Shown here: positions 34,150 through 42,742 of the stretch, one piece after another
How positions within the stretch are numbered: position 1 is the stretch's first letter
How the letters are laid out: every line of letters begins with the position of its first letter
DNA from: Pseudoalteromonas piratica
Lineage (GTDB): Bacteria; Pseudomonadota; Gammaproteobacteria; Enterobacterales; Alteromonadaceae
Direction of reading: 5' to 3'
Length of the DNA: 64,000 bases
Assembly (NCBI RefSeq): GCF_000788395.1
Contig: NZ_CP009889.1
Location: 930,001 to 994,000, forward strand
Translations under genes and position numbers: made by a program
Notes under the pieces: model-generated
The model's input: only the letters and a program-made list of their open reading frames with translations
What the model was told of the DNA's origin: nothing
The model's database searches: none

Positions 34150-34362
34150 ATGTCTAATAAAGTAGATGGCGTAGTAAAATGGTTTGACGAGTCAAAAGGT
34201 TTTGGCTTCATTTCACAAAATGATGGCGGTAAAGACGTATTTGTACATTTCCGTGCAATCCAGTCAGAAGGCTTCAAAACACTTGCTGAAGGTCAAGCTG
34301 TTTCTTTCGAAGTTGAAGAAGGTCAAAAAGGTCTTCAAGCTGCGAACGTTGTAGTACTTTAA
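34150..34362 (+). CDS. CspA-family cold-shock protein
   Basis: Single-stranded nucleic-acid chaperone of 70 residues, all of it one cold-shock domain: [15 protein letters not shown] (RNP1 KGFGFI) and [10 protein letters not shown] (RNP2 VFVHF), ending in [14 protein letters not shown] at 34137-34140 precedes the ATG. The usual length is 67-70. Whether it is cold-induced cannot be told from the sequence. A strong terminator follows 16 bp after the stop. Confidence 0.96.
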   Translation: MSNKVDGVVKWFDESKGFGFISQNDGGKDVFVHFRAIQSEGFKTLAEGQAVSFEVEEGQKGLQAANVVVL

Positions 34363-34380
34363 TTAGTTACTATAAAAGAA

Positions 34381-34402
34381 AAGCGAGTTATTAAACTCGC
34401 TT
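34381..34402. terminator. Intrinsic terminator after the cold-shock gene
   Basis: GCGAGTT / AACTCGC with an ATTA loop, flanked by AAAA upstream and seven T downstream on the plus strand. It may also serve the convergent cupin gene. Confidence 0.88.
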
Positions 34403-34414
34403 TTTTTGTGCCTG

Positions 34415-34738
34415 TCATTTAATAAAAACGGCTAACCAAAGCGTTTCATTACTAGCGTCTGTTTCAATTACTTTATGTTTGCAGTGCGCTGGAATAGTAA
34501 GATGATCACCCACATCGAGTCTGATTGTTTGTCCATTTTCAAATATCAGCACACCGTAGCCTTTTAACACACATACCCACTCAGTTTCACTCTGATCATA
34601 CCAACCGTGTTCTGGCGATGATTGACCAAAACTAACTATCCGCTCTACCTTAGTGTTACCGCTATTTAGCAAATCTGTAAACTGCTCTTGAGTTCGATCT
34701 TTTGTAATATCAGCAAAGAGGTTATCTTTTTTAAGCAT
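34415..34738 (-). CDS. Small cupin-domain protein
   Basis: Single-cupin protein of 107 residues. Cupin motif 1 is approximated by SPEHGWYDQSETEWVCVLKGYG and motif 2 by DVGDHLTIPAHCKHKV, giving His and Glu metal-ligand candidates. Enzymatic or binding role unknown. Its start is 2 bp after the stop of the TetR gene, so it is the second gene of a TetR-cupin operon opposite the Old Yellow Enzyme; a link to electrophile or quinone detoxification is inference. Confidence 0.85.
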   Translation of the reverse strand: MLKKDNLFADITKDRTQEQFTDLLNSGNTKVERIVSFGQSSPEHGWYDQSETEWVCVLKGYGVLIFENGQTIRLDVGDHLTIPAHCKHKVIETDASNETLWLAVFIK

Positions 34739-34740
34739 AA

Positions 34741-35322
34741 TTAAACCGAAATATCCTTAAGGACCTGTTTCGCTAATGCACGTAAATCATCTGCTTCAGG
34801 GTGAGTATATCCATAGGTACGCAATCCATAAATACTCATCACCAAAGAACGCGCTCTGCATTTTGCATCGCGTTCACCAGAGATTTCACCTTGCTTTTGT
34901 GCTAATGCTATAACGGCTTCAAGACCTGATTGCCAACGATTAAGTTGTTCGCTGACTAACTTCTGGACATCGTTATCTTGTTCTGCAAGTTCATTTAACG
35001 CTTTTTGTAACAAACAAGAAGCCTCCGGCTCACAGCTAATACATTGTTCAACAATATAATTAAGGTAATCTATTAAACCCGCTAATGGCGAAGCCGCCTT
35101 GTCAAAAAATGCACTGAAACACGCACTACTGTCTTTGTTATATTGCTCTATTGCAGCGAGTAATAACCCTTTTTTATTATCAAAAGCACAGTAAATTGAA
35201 CCCGGGTGCAGTCCGGTAGCTGATTTTAAATCTTGCATACTCGTTTTGTTAAAGCCTTTATGCATAAAGGCTTTCATAGCAGCTCTTAATACAAACTCAC
35301 GGTCAAATTCAGCGCTTCTCAT
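34741..35322 (-). CDS. TetR-family repressor, NemR-like context
   Basis: Regulator of 193 residues from ATG 35322 (GAGG with a 6-nt spacer; an upstream ATG at 35334 is in frame but less well placed). N-terminal TetR helix-turn-helix: FVLRAAMKAFMHKGFNKTSM, then LKSATGLHPGSIYCAFDNKKGLLLAAIE. The C-terminal domain has Cys residues (CISCEPEASCLLQ) that could sense electrophiles. It is divergent from an NemA-like flavoenzyme, as nemR is in E. coli, and three identical-form palindromes lie between them. Confidence 0.92.
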   Translation of the reverse strand: MRSAEFDREFVLRAAMKAFMHKGFNKTSMQDLKSATGLHPGSIYCAFDNKKGLLLAAIEQYNKDSSACFSAFFDKAASPLAGLIDYLNYIVEQCISCEPEASCLLQKALNELAEQDNDVQKLVSEQLNRWQSGLEAVIALAQKQGEISGERDAKCRARSLVMSIYGLRTYGYTHPEADDLRALAKQVLKDISV

Positions 35323-35361
35323 CAGGTACCTCATAAAAATGAGTATTGAATATAACCTAAA

Positions 35362-35377
35362 TTGAATATTTGTTCAA
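35362..35377. promoter_or_regulatory. TetR operator 1 (TTGAA-N6-TTCAA)
   Basis: TTGAATATTTGTTCAA: 5-bp inverted half-sites, 40 bp upstream of the repressor start. Its spacer resembles operator 2, so a long nearly repeated unit is present. Confidence 0.75.
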
Positions 35378-35385
35378 AATAGAAC

Positions 35386-35401
35386 TTGAACGTTTGTTCA
35401 A
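35386..35401. promoter_or_regulatory. TetR operator 2 (TTGAA-N6-TTCAA)
   Basis: TTGAACGTTTGTTCAA, centred 24 bp from operator 1, thus on nearly the same DNA face region. Middle of the divergent promoter. Confidence 0.75.
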
Positions 35402-35412
35402 AAATAGTTAAC

Positions 35413-35428
35413 TTGAATAAGCATTCAA
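35413..35428. promoter_or_regulatory. TetR operator 3 (TTGAA-N6-TTCAA)
   Basis: TTGAATAAGCATTCAA, centred 27 bp from operator 2 and 18 bp upstream of the flavoenzyme ATG, where binding would block its transcription or leader. Confidence 0.75.
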
Positions 35429-35445
35429 ATTAACCCAAAGAGTTT

Positions 35446-36492
35446 ATGATGACTAAATCACTTTTTGAAAACGTGTCACTAAATAGTGATATAACCCTAA
35501 GTAATCGTATTTTAATGGCACCATTAACACGCTGCATGGCGGATGATGACCTTGTTCCCACACAACAAATGGCGGACTACTATGCAAAACGAGCGGATGC
35601 TGGACTAATTATTTCAGAAGCAACCATTATTCGTGCGGATGGCCAAGGCTACCCCAATACACCGGGAATTTTTACAGCAGAACAGATCCAAGGTTGGCAG
35701 CGTGTTACACATGCTGTTCATAACAAGGGTGGTAAGATATTTCTGCAACTTTGGCATACAGGACGTGTTGCGCACCCGCATTTTTATAATGGCGATACTG
35801 TGCTCGCACCTAGCGCATTAAAGGTTGAAGGCACTGTGCCACGCATGCGCGAACTTGAATACATTACACCAACACCACTATCTGTTTGCCAAATAGAACA
35901 ATTAGTAAAAGACTATGCTCAGGCAGCCAGCAATGCAATTGATGCAGGATTTGATGGTGTTGAAATCCATGGTGCCAATGGCTATTTGATAGACCAGTTT
36001 TTACACTACGACAGCAACCATCGAGATGATGAATATGGAGGCAACCCTGAGAATATGTCTCGCTTTGCACTCTCTGTTTTGGATGCAGTTAGTGAACGTA
36101 TTGGCGCCAATCGTACAGCCTTACGCATTTCACCCGGCGCATATTTTAATGTGTTACCTGATGCGCGCGATAGAAAAGTTTTTGATTATTTGTTATCTGA
36201 GTTATCTGATAGACATTTAGCTTATTTGCATATTGGTGTATTTGATGATTCGCTTGAGTTTGACTACCTTGATGGCCGTGTTTCTGATTACGTTCGCAAA
36301 AACTATCCGCATACATTAGTAGGTGTAGGTGGATTTAGCGCTGACACAGGGCTAGCAGCCATTAACCAAAATCGTTTTGATTTACTCGCCATTGGTCGTC
36401 CATTTATCGCGAATCCGGATTACATTTCGAAAGTACAACAAGGTGATGAACTCGTAAGCTATAACGATGACATGCTAAAAGAATTAATATAA
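35446..36492 (+). CDS. Old Yellow Enzyme family alkene reductase (NemA-like)
   Basis: FMN-dependent ene-reductase of 348 residues that would reduce activated C=C bonds, quinones or nitro compounds with NAD(P)H. Seen: NRILMAPLTRCMAD, GLIISEATII, the His-Asn substrate pair in VEIHGANGYLIDQFLHYDSNHRDDEYGG, LRISPGAYFN and the FMN phosphate segment GVGGFSAD ... LAIGRPFIANPDY. Two adjacent ATGs exist (35446, 35449); AAAGAG suits the second slightly better. Divergent from the TetR gene with a triple operator, so it should be induced by electrophiles. A terminator follows. Confidence 0.94.
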   Translation: MMTKSLFENVSLNSDITLSNRILMAPLTRCMADDDLVPTQQMADYYAKRADAGLIISEATIIRADGQGYPNTPGIFTAEQIQGWQRVTHAVHNKGGKIFLQLWHTGRVAHPHFYNGDTVLAPSALKVEGTVPRMRELEYITPTPLSVCQIEQLVKDYAQAASNAIDAGFDGVEIHGANGYLIDQFLHYDSNHRDDEYGGNPENMSRFALSVLDAVSERIGANRTALRISPGAYFNVLPDARDRKVFDYLLSELSDRHLAYLHIGVFDDSLEFDYLDGRVSDYVRKNYPHTLVGVGGFSADTGLAAINQNRFDLLAIGRPFIANPDYISKVQQGDELVSYNDDMLKELI

Positions 36493-36503
36493 TCGTATTT
36501 AAA

Positions 36504-36526
36504 AAAGGCCTGAAGTACAGGCCTTT
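36504..36526. terminator. Intrinsic terminator after the Old Yellow Enzyme gene
   Basis: AAAGGCCTG / CAGGCCTTT with an AAGTA loop, then GTATTTTT on the plus strand. Confidence 0.85.
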
Positions 36527-36603
36527 GTATTTTTAAAAATGATTTGAAATAAAATTCGAGCTTGTTGGGTCTTGTCTGTAACATTAATAATCGGAACTTT
36601 AAA

Positions 36604-37227
36604 ATGCGCTATTTTTTAACATGCTTTTTATTTCTTTTTTCAACCCTAATCTTAGCTAAACCAATTGCTGAATCCAGTGATTCTGTTTCCCCTTTACTTA
36701 ACGGGCAATATTTACCAAAAGTCAATGTAACGAAGATTAACGGTTCGCAAGAATCGCTTTCATCTTACCTAGACAATCAAAAAACAATTCTATTTTTCTA
36801 TAGAGGTGGATGGTGTCCATTTTGTAACACACAAATGGGTCAGTTAAAGAAAATTGAGCCAACATTAAAAACGTTAGGCTATAAATTGGTGGGTATTTCT
36901 ACTGATGCACCTGAAGATCTTCAGAAAAGTATTGATAAAATGGCGTTACAATATGACCTTCTTTCAGATTATAACAGCGAGCTTAGCCAGGCATTTGGAC
37001 TTGCTTTTTTCACTGATGAAGCCACAACAAAACGTTATCTAAAACGTTTAAAGTTGACTAATCCACTTAAAAAAAATAAGGCTGGTGAACAACGCTTAGT
37101 TTTGCCTGTGCCTGCTATCTACCTTATTGATGAAAAGGGGTTAGTGCAATTTAGTTATGTAAACCCTAATTTTAAAGTGCGATTACATGAACAAGTACTG
37201 TTAAAAGCGGCTGAAACTTATCAATAG
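36604..37227 (+). CDS. Secreted peroxiredoxin-like thioredoxin-fold protein
   Basis: Exported AhpC/TSA-like protein of about 207 residues (start ATG 36604 with GGAAC upstream; the frame reaches back to 36562 but that adds residues before the signal peptide). Signal peptide MRYFLTCFLFLFSTLILA. The active-site segment YRGGWCPFCNTQ carries Cys71 and Cys74 in a CxxC, which is typical of the peroxiredoxin-like AhpC/TSA proteins with a GGWCPFC motif rather than TlpA. VGISTDAPE and IYLIDEKGLVQFSYVNPNFK follow. It should act as a periplasmic thiol peroxidase or reductase. It lies downstream of the flavoenzyme but behind its terminator. Confidence 0.88.
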   Translation: MRYFLTCFLFLFSTLILAKPIAESSDSVSPLLNGQYLPKVNVTKINGSQESLSSYLDNQKTILFFYRGGWCPFCNTQMGQLKKIEPTLKTLGYKLVGISTDAPEDLQKSIDKMALQYDLLSDYNSELSQAFGLAFFTDEATTKRYLKRLKLTNPLKKNKAGEQRLVLPVPAIYLIDEKGLVQFSYVNPNFKVRLHEQVLLKAAETYQ

Positions 37228-37306
37228 AATTTTTATTCATCATCTTAATTAAAGGTTAACTATACTTATTGGCAAATTGAATTGTTCTAAGCGAATGGAA
37301 TTGTGA

Positions 37307-38185
37307 ATGGCCCAAAGCCAAACAAATGCGAATAATACTGCATGCGATTTGCCAATCTTACCTACCATACTCGTTGAATTAATGAGTATTCCACTGGATG
37401 ATAATGATTACTTCACCAAGATTGAAAAGCTTGCGGAACGTGATCCACCACTGGCACTTAAAATAATTCAACTAAGCAATACCGCAAAACACGCAAGTGT
37501 TAAACCCATTCGCAGTATTAAAGACGCGATTGTCAGGATGGGCAGTAAAGAAGTGTTTAACTTAATTAATTTAGTTGCACTCACAAAAGTATTTGTCCCA
37601 ACCAGTCATTTTGAAAAGCAACTTTGGCGTCATGCACTTATATCCGCAGAGTTACTTAAAACTACTTATGATGTCCTTTTAAGAAGTGTAATAACGGCAG
37701 ATATGGCTTACTTGGTGGGACTATTACATGATATTGAAGTAACACTAAATCATAAACAATATGAAAAACACCTCAACAACGAAACAGATTTATCGTGGTA
37801 TTTACCCCAACCTTATAAAAAACATCCTGTCGCTTACCTGTTACGAAAACACGCATTTAATGGTGCAAAAGTCTGCAAATTTTGGCAAATACCAAGCCCT
37901 ATCCCAGAGATTATTTACTTTCATCATCATGATGAATTACCTGAAAAATTCAAACAATTTATACCCTTAGTTGAAACAATACGTCGCGTGCAGTTTTGCG
38001 ACTTAGTCACAGCATCTTATTGCCAAGCAAATGAACTCGTGATTGAACAGATTCAATCTTATATTTGTAAAAACGAGATTCTTTTAAGTTGGCAAGCACA
38101 ATATACCGACTTTGATAAATTACTAGCGCAATTACCTGAAGCAATTACCATAGCAGATCAGAAATATAAACTGCTTTCGATATAA
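37307..38185 (+). CDS. HDOD-domain protein
   Basis: Signal-transduction protein of 292 residues with an HDOD domain across most of its length: LPILPTILVELMSIPLDDNDY, AERDPPLALKIIQLSNTAKHA, PIRSIKDAIVRMGSKEVFNLI and YLVGLLHDIEVTLN. HDOD domains are non-catalytic relatives of HD phosphohydrolases used in regulatory contexts, often with GGDEF, EAL or kinase partners. No other domain is fused. A kinase gene follows 109 bp downstream on the same strand. Role not assignable further. Confidence 0.9.
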   Translation: MAQSQTNANNTACDLPILPTILVELMSIPLDDNDYFTKIEKLAERDPPLALKIIQLSNTAKHASVKPIRSIKDAIVRMGSKEVFNLINLVALTKVFVPTSHFEKQLWRHALISAELLKTTYDVLLRSVITADMAYLVGLLHDIEVTLNHKQYEKHLNNETDLSWYLPQPYKKHPVAYLLRKHAFNGAKVCKFWQIPSPIPEIIYFHHHDELPEKFKQFIPLVETIRRVQFCDLVTASYCQANELVIEQIQSYICKNEILLSWQAQYTDFDKLLAQLPEAITIADQKYKLLSI

Positions 38186-38294
38186 GTGCTGAAACTCCCG
38201 TCCCTTTTTTAATCTTGCCGACAGGTTAACTAGTTGAGTTTACAGCTAGATATTTTGGCCTACACTTTAAAAAACACTCTTAAAATCATTCCTT

Positions 38295-40106
38295 ATGAAA
38301 TTAAAATCAGCGTTTATCAGTTCACAAGTAGCCGTTTTAGTCAGTTTTTTAGTTGTTTTAGCTTCAGGCATTTTAATTTACAGTAATGTTAGCTCTGACT
38401 ATCAAGTCACACAAAACCTTAATGGTTACAAACAAATACTAAACGATACTTTAAATTTACAACACGAATTCACTTTAGACCGTGATGAACAAATGGAGGA
38501 ATGGGCGACTGAACAATTTGCCGATTTTTCGCAACAACATTTCGAACTAAGTCAATTAGTTAAAGGCAATGAAATCGTCACGCGTTTACTCATTCAGATC
38601 CAAGAATCAATACGTCATTTTGAACAAAATCTACGCCTTCAAATCGCTATTCAAAAGAAACTTGGTTTTGATGAAGACCAGGGGATCAGAGGCGAGTTTC
38701 GAAAGTCCATTCATGCAATTCAAGACGTAAGCCAAGAGATTAATGATAAGCAATTAGAAGTCATGATTTTAGAATTAAGAAGACGGGAAAAAGATTATCT
38801 CTTACGCTGGAAAACGAAATACCTAGAATTACATAAAGACAATATGATTCAGCTTAAAGTCTACTTAAAAAGCATTAATCATCCATCAAAAACAAAATTA
38901 CTCGGTCATTTAAAAGAATACGGTATTAATTTCACGCAATACACTGCTTACTTAGAACAAATGGGCTACTCCTCTTCCCAAGGACTTGCCGGTAAAAATA
39001 AACTATTAGCTCAGGTTATTAACGAACGTTTCACCAACCTATCTCTGTATTTAAATAAGCAATCAGTCGATAACAGTAAACAAACTTTATTAATTACTTT
39101 TAGCATTACTTTTTTACTGCTTTTTTTCAGCCTAGCCGCTTCATTCTTTATTAATAAACGTATTAGTTATGGTTTATTTAAGCTCAATAGCTTCATTAAA
39201 GAGGTATGTCAGTCTGATGATTTCTCGATGCGAACGCAATTACGCGGCGATGATGAAGTTACTGATTTAGCAACAAATATCGATACCTTACTCAAGCATA
39301 TTGAGGAGTTGATAAATCGATTAAACTTAGCTCAGAAACGCTTAATTGAAGATGCAAAGATGGCAAGCCTTGGCTCCATGGTCAAAGGGTTTGCACATGA
39401 ATTAAATACGCCTCTAGGAATAGCAATAACCAGTGAATCACATTTACGAGAGCAAGTAACACATTTAAAAGAAGCATTTACACAAGGTAAACTACAAAAA
39501 AATACCCTTCAGCAGATGTTAGGTGATGCAGAAAACTGCTTGGCCTTAATGGAGTCAAACTTAAATCGGTCTGCAAGCCTGATTAATAGTTTTAAACAAG
39601 TTGCTTCCCATCAAGAATATGATGAATTAGTTGAATTTAATGTTGAGCGTTTTTTAACGAATTTATTTGATAGTTTAAAACACGAACTCGACAAATATGA
39701 TGTTAACTTCACGATTGAAGCGACAAAAGGCTTGGTCGTTAAAAGCTATTTGGGTGCTTTCAATCAAATATTTACAATTTTAATCATTAATAGTTTGCGC
39801 CATGGTACTAAACCCGACAGCAAGCTAAACATTGAAATTGTAGCAAGAATGGTCAGTGGCAGTCTGCACTTTCGGTATATTGATGACGGTCGTGGGGTAA
39901 AAGAAGAATTAATCGATAAAGTATTTGAACCCTTTGTTACGACAAAACGTGCAAAAGGTGGCACAGGTCTTGGTTTAAGTATTGTATATAACTTAGTTAC
40001 TCAACGACTTAACGGTGAAATTGAGTTTCAAAGTATTGAAGGCGATGGCGTTTGTATTTATTTACATTTTGATGAAATTGACTACAGCCTTAAATTTGAA
40101 GAATGA
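38295..40106 (+). CDS. Orphan histidine kinase with HBM-type sensor domain
   Basis: Membrane histidine kinase of 603 residues. Helix 1 is at about 10-30, a large helical periplasmic domain at 40-260, helix 2 at about 264-287, then HAMP (about 288-345). The periplasmic region has LGFDEDQGIRGEFRKSIH and LELRRREKDYLLRWKTKY, which match the helical bimodular (HBM) domain known from McpS-type receptors for organic acids. The kinase core has FAHELNTPLG with His368, an N-box at NSLRHG (499-503), DDGRG (530-534) and GGTGLGLS (555-562). No response regulator is adjacent. No clear Shine-Dalgarno precedes the ATG. Confidence 0.9.
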   Translation: MKLKSAFISSQVAVLVSFLVVLASGILIYSNVSSDYQVTQNLNGYKQILNDTLNLQHEFTLDRDEQMEEWATEQFADFSQQHFELSQLVKGNEIVTRLLIQIQESIRHFEQNLRLQIAIQKKLGFDEDQGIRGEFRKSIHAIQDVSQEINDKQLEVMILELRRREKDYLLRWKTKYLELHKDNMIQLKVYLKSINHPSKTKLLGHLKEYGINFTQYTAYLEQMGYSSSQGLAGKNKLLAQVINERFTNLSLYLNKQSVDNSKQTLLITFSITFLLLFFSLAASFFINKRISYGLFKLNSFIKEVCQSDDFSMRTQLRGDDEVTDLATNIDTLLKHIEELINRLNLAQKRLIEDAKMASLGSMVKGFAHELNTPLGIAITSESHLREQVTHLKEAFTQGKLQKNTLQQMLGDAENCLALMESNLNRSASLINSFKQVASHQEYDELVEFNVERFLTNLFDSLKHELDKYDVNFTIEATKGLVVKSYLGAFNQIFTILIINSLRHGTKPDSKLNIEIVARMVSGSLHFRYIDDGRGVKEELIDKVFEPFVTTKRAKGGTGLGLSIVYNLVTQRLNGEIEFQSIEGDGVCIYLHFDEIDYSLKFEE

Positions 40107-40183
40107 TCTCTTTATTTTGAAGAAAATAAGCGCATAACGCGTTATGATAATTAGCAGCATTTATTATCAATAACTTTAAATAT

Positions 40184-40885
40184 ATGGAACAAGCGCTTAG
40201 TCAATTTATAAGTTTATTGAAACAACGTGATTTGGAAAAACTTGAGAGTTTTTTTCAAGCGCAAGCTGAAACAATGCAAACTAATTTATTGCTGTTTTTA
40301 GCATTACAAAGTCGTAAAAATGACGATAGTGCTGAATATTTTCAATTACTTTGTACCAAATTGTGCGCTGATAATACGATGCCTTCAGCGTTGATTTCAC
40401 ACATTAAAAACATTGAGTTAATCTCTTTTTTTACCCCTTTATTGCAATCCCAGAATAATTTTGCACTTCAAGACACAAAAGAACGCAATGTATTACATTA
40501 TCTGTTTGTAGCAAGAGGTGAAAAGAATTGTGTGCCCTTTAACTATTTACGCTCGTTATTGTTGTTTGAACGTAATTTATTTTTACCAAAAGCATTAACT
40601 CAAACCGAATCAAATAACCTCACACCTATTGAAAGTTACCTCCATTTAAATATTCAAGGCATAGTATTACCCGATCACGAGCTTACCGCATTTATGGCAT
40701 TAATAGAGATAGAACAATCTCAACGGACTGTTAACAGTAATAACTTAAAAGTTGCTGTTTACCGTTTCAAAAAACAAGCAGCTGATTTTGAGCTAAGTCA
40801 GCAATATCTGACACAAAAATCACTTTTGCTTGCAAGCTATTATGGCGTGTCTATTAATGAGGTTAATGCAATGGCCTCAAATTAA
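40184..40885 (+). CDS. Hypothetical protein, possible ankyrin-like unit
   Basis: Helical soluble-looking protein of 233 residues without signal peptide or membrane helix. QDTKERNVLHYLFVARG and LTPIESYLHLNIQGI loosely resemble ankyrin units (D-x-x-G-x-N-x-L-H), but no full repeat array is seen. It follows the HBM kinase by 77 bp on the same strand, so it may be a partner. I do not recognise the family. Confidence 0.7.
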   Translation: MEQALSQFISLLKQRDLEKLESFFQAQAETMQTNLLLFLALQSRKNDDSAEYFQLLCTKLCADNTMPSALISHIKNIELISFFTPLLQSQNNFALQDTKERNVLHYLFVARGEKNCVPFNYLRSLLLFERNLFLPKALTQTESNNLTPIESYLHLNIQGIVLPDHELTAFMALIEIEQSQRTVNSNNLKVAVYRFKKQAADFELSQQYLTQKSLLLASYYGVSINEVNAMASN

Positions 40886-41040
40886 TTGCTTTGTATTTAG
40901 AGATTTAAAGCAAATATGTTAAGTTTCACTGATTACATTTTTATAAATAAAACTAACGATTAATTTCTGTGTATTCTGGTTCTTCTAGTTAATTGGCTGT
41001 ACACACTCACCGTTTTCTTCTCAAGGATTGAAAAATTATT

Positions 41041-42315
41041 ATGTTAAAGTGCTTTTTAAACAACCAAGTAAAAATTTATCAAGTCATTACTTTTGTCGCT
41101 TGCATGCAAAATTTTTCAATTTCTGCGACTGAAAGTTTTGAAGCTAAAAAAGCATGGCGTGAATTAGAAACAATCTTAGTAACCCAATATGCATATCTTG
41201 ATAAACATGAAAATGCCAGTGCATTACTAAAGGAGTTTGAAGCTTTAGCACTGAATACGTCTAACGAAAAAGCCTTTAGAGACGTTAGCCAACAGTTAGC
41301 TCGTAATTTCCTTGACCCCCATCTCAATTTGGGTCCTTATGATCAAGATGATTACAGCGTGTTCCCAACAGGTTCTGATATTCGTGCCGTTTATCAAAAT
41401 GATACGTTTATTGTTGAAGATATAAAATCAGGCTCAGCCGCTCAGAACGCAAACATTGCTATTGGTTCAGAGATCAAAAAAATTAACAATCGTAAGATTA
41501 AAACATTACTTGCTGCTTTCTTTGCACAACCCTTCAATCAACTCAATACTCAAGAAATCGAATATGGCCTTAATGTGCTACTTGGCGGTAATCGTAAACA
41601 AGAGAGAACTATCACTTTTGCCCATAAAGGCCAACTTAAAGAGATTCGTCTGGCTGCAAGTTATGATGCAATTAATACATTAAAACAAGGCCCGACTTTA
41701 AGTTATGATAATTTCGATGGTATCGGCTACATACGTTTTCATAATTCATTAGGAGACAACCGAACTGCACAAACCTTTGTCAAAGCAATTACCGCATTAC
41801 AGCCTACTCGCGCTCTAATAATTGATTTAAGAAATACACCAAGTGGCGGCAATACTGGGGTTGCTGAACCAATTTTAGGACACTTTGTAAAAACCAAAAC
41901 TCCCTATCAAAAATTCAGAGTACAAACCAAAACTACACCTTATTCGCAAGCAGTACTTCAAACTGCATACATAACACCTTCAAAACCACACTATGCCAAG
42001 CCTTTTGTTGTACTAGCAGGACGTTGGACCGGCAGTATGGGTGAAGGCATGACAATAGGTCTCGATGCTATTGGTGCAAAAGCGATAATTGGAGCCCCAT
42101 TAGCTGACTTGTTAGGCGGCATCAAAACAGTTAAATTACTCCAAAGCAAAAGCTGGTTAGAGCTGCCATTTGAGCGCCTTTATCATGTTGATAAGACCTT
42201 TCGAGAAGATTTCATTCCAGACACATTGGTAATCCCCACAGACACAGGAAAAGATGGCCAAGACCCAGCATTAAGTGAGGCGATAAACTACCTCAAATCA
42301 TTAACTGCTTTCTAG
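41041..42315 (+). CDS. Secreted S41-family peptidase
   Basis: Peptidase of 424 residues, possibly exported (N-terminal hydrophobic stretch VITFVACMQNFSISATES, a weak signal peptide after a basic N terminus). A PDZ-like segment lies in the middle (FIVEDIKSGSAAQNANIAIGSEIKKINNRKI). The S41 catalytic core follows: GIGYIRFHNSL, LIIDLRNTPSGGNT and the nucleophile segment GRWTGSMGEGMTIGLDAIGAKAIIG. The family includes tail-specific and tricorn-core proteases. Start at ATG 41041, weak AAGGA at about 41023-41027. It stands alone. Confidence 0.88.
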   Translation: MLKCFLNNQVKIYQVITFVACMQNFSISATESFEAKKAWRELETILVTQYAYLDKHENASALLKEFEALALNTSNEKAFRDVSQQLARNFLDPHLNLGPYDQDDYSVFPTGSDIRAVYQNDTFIVEDIKSGSAAQNANIAIGSEIKKINNRKIKTLLAAFFAQPFNQLNTQEIEYGLNVLLGGNRKQERTITFAHKGQLKEIRLAASYDAINTLKQGPTLSYDNFDGIGYIRFHNSLGDNRTAQTFVKAITALQPTRALIIDLRNTPSGGNTGVAEPILGHFVKTKTPYQKFRVQTKTTPYSQAVLQTAYITPSKPHYAKPFVVLAGRWTGSMGEGMTIGLDAIGAKAIIGAPLADLLGGIKTVKLLQSKSWLELPFERLYHVDKTFREDFIPDTLVIPTDTGKDGQDPALSEAINYLKSLTAF

Positions 42316-42517
42316 ATGGGTTTTTAGTAAAAAATGAAAATGACTTTGATAATAAAGCGAAATTGGCTTGCTTATAATTTGTTAATTTTCTCAGATACAA
42401 AATACTCGCTTAAAAGCCGTCTAAGCACTCTTAGTTAGGGCTTTAAATGCCAAGTTGTTACTCGCAAAAAAGCCCTTTTGAACTAAACTCTATAGACCTC
42501 TATTACAGGAGTTTAGT

Positions 42518-42742
42518 ATGTTAGAACGCAGAGTTAAACAGCCGAAATTTAATGAGCACCAAAGCCAATTAACTCCGTTACAAAAAGTAGCCGTAATGGA
42601 TCTTTTCAGTTACGGCTATGATTTAGCTTTTGTAAGAGCTGAACATGCAGAGAAACTTGCAGTACTCATGCTCGATGGCAATATTGCAATCGTTCATGAA
42701 GATGGCGAAGTTGAATCTGCAAACAATCTACCCGTGCGTTAG
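42518..42742 (+). CDS. Small hypothetical protein
   Basis: Protein of 74 residues beginning MLERRVKQPKFNEHQSQLTP with a good CAGGAG 9 nt before the ATG, so translation is likely. The sequence PLQKVAVMDLFSYGYDLAFVRAEHAEKLAVLMLDG is followed by an acidic NIAIVHEDGEVES. No family recognised. Its stop overlaps the convergent CDF transporter stop by four bases. Confidence 0.7.
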   Translation: MLERRVKQPKFNEHQSQLTPLQKVAVMDLFSYGYDLAFVRAEHAEKLAVLMLDGNIAIVHEDGEVESANNLPVR

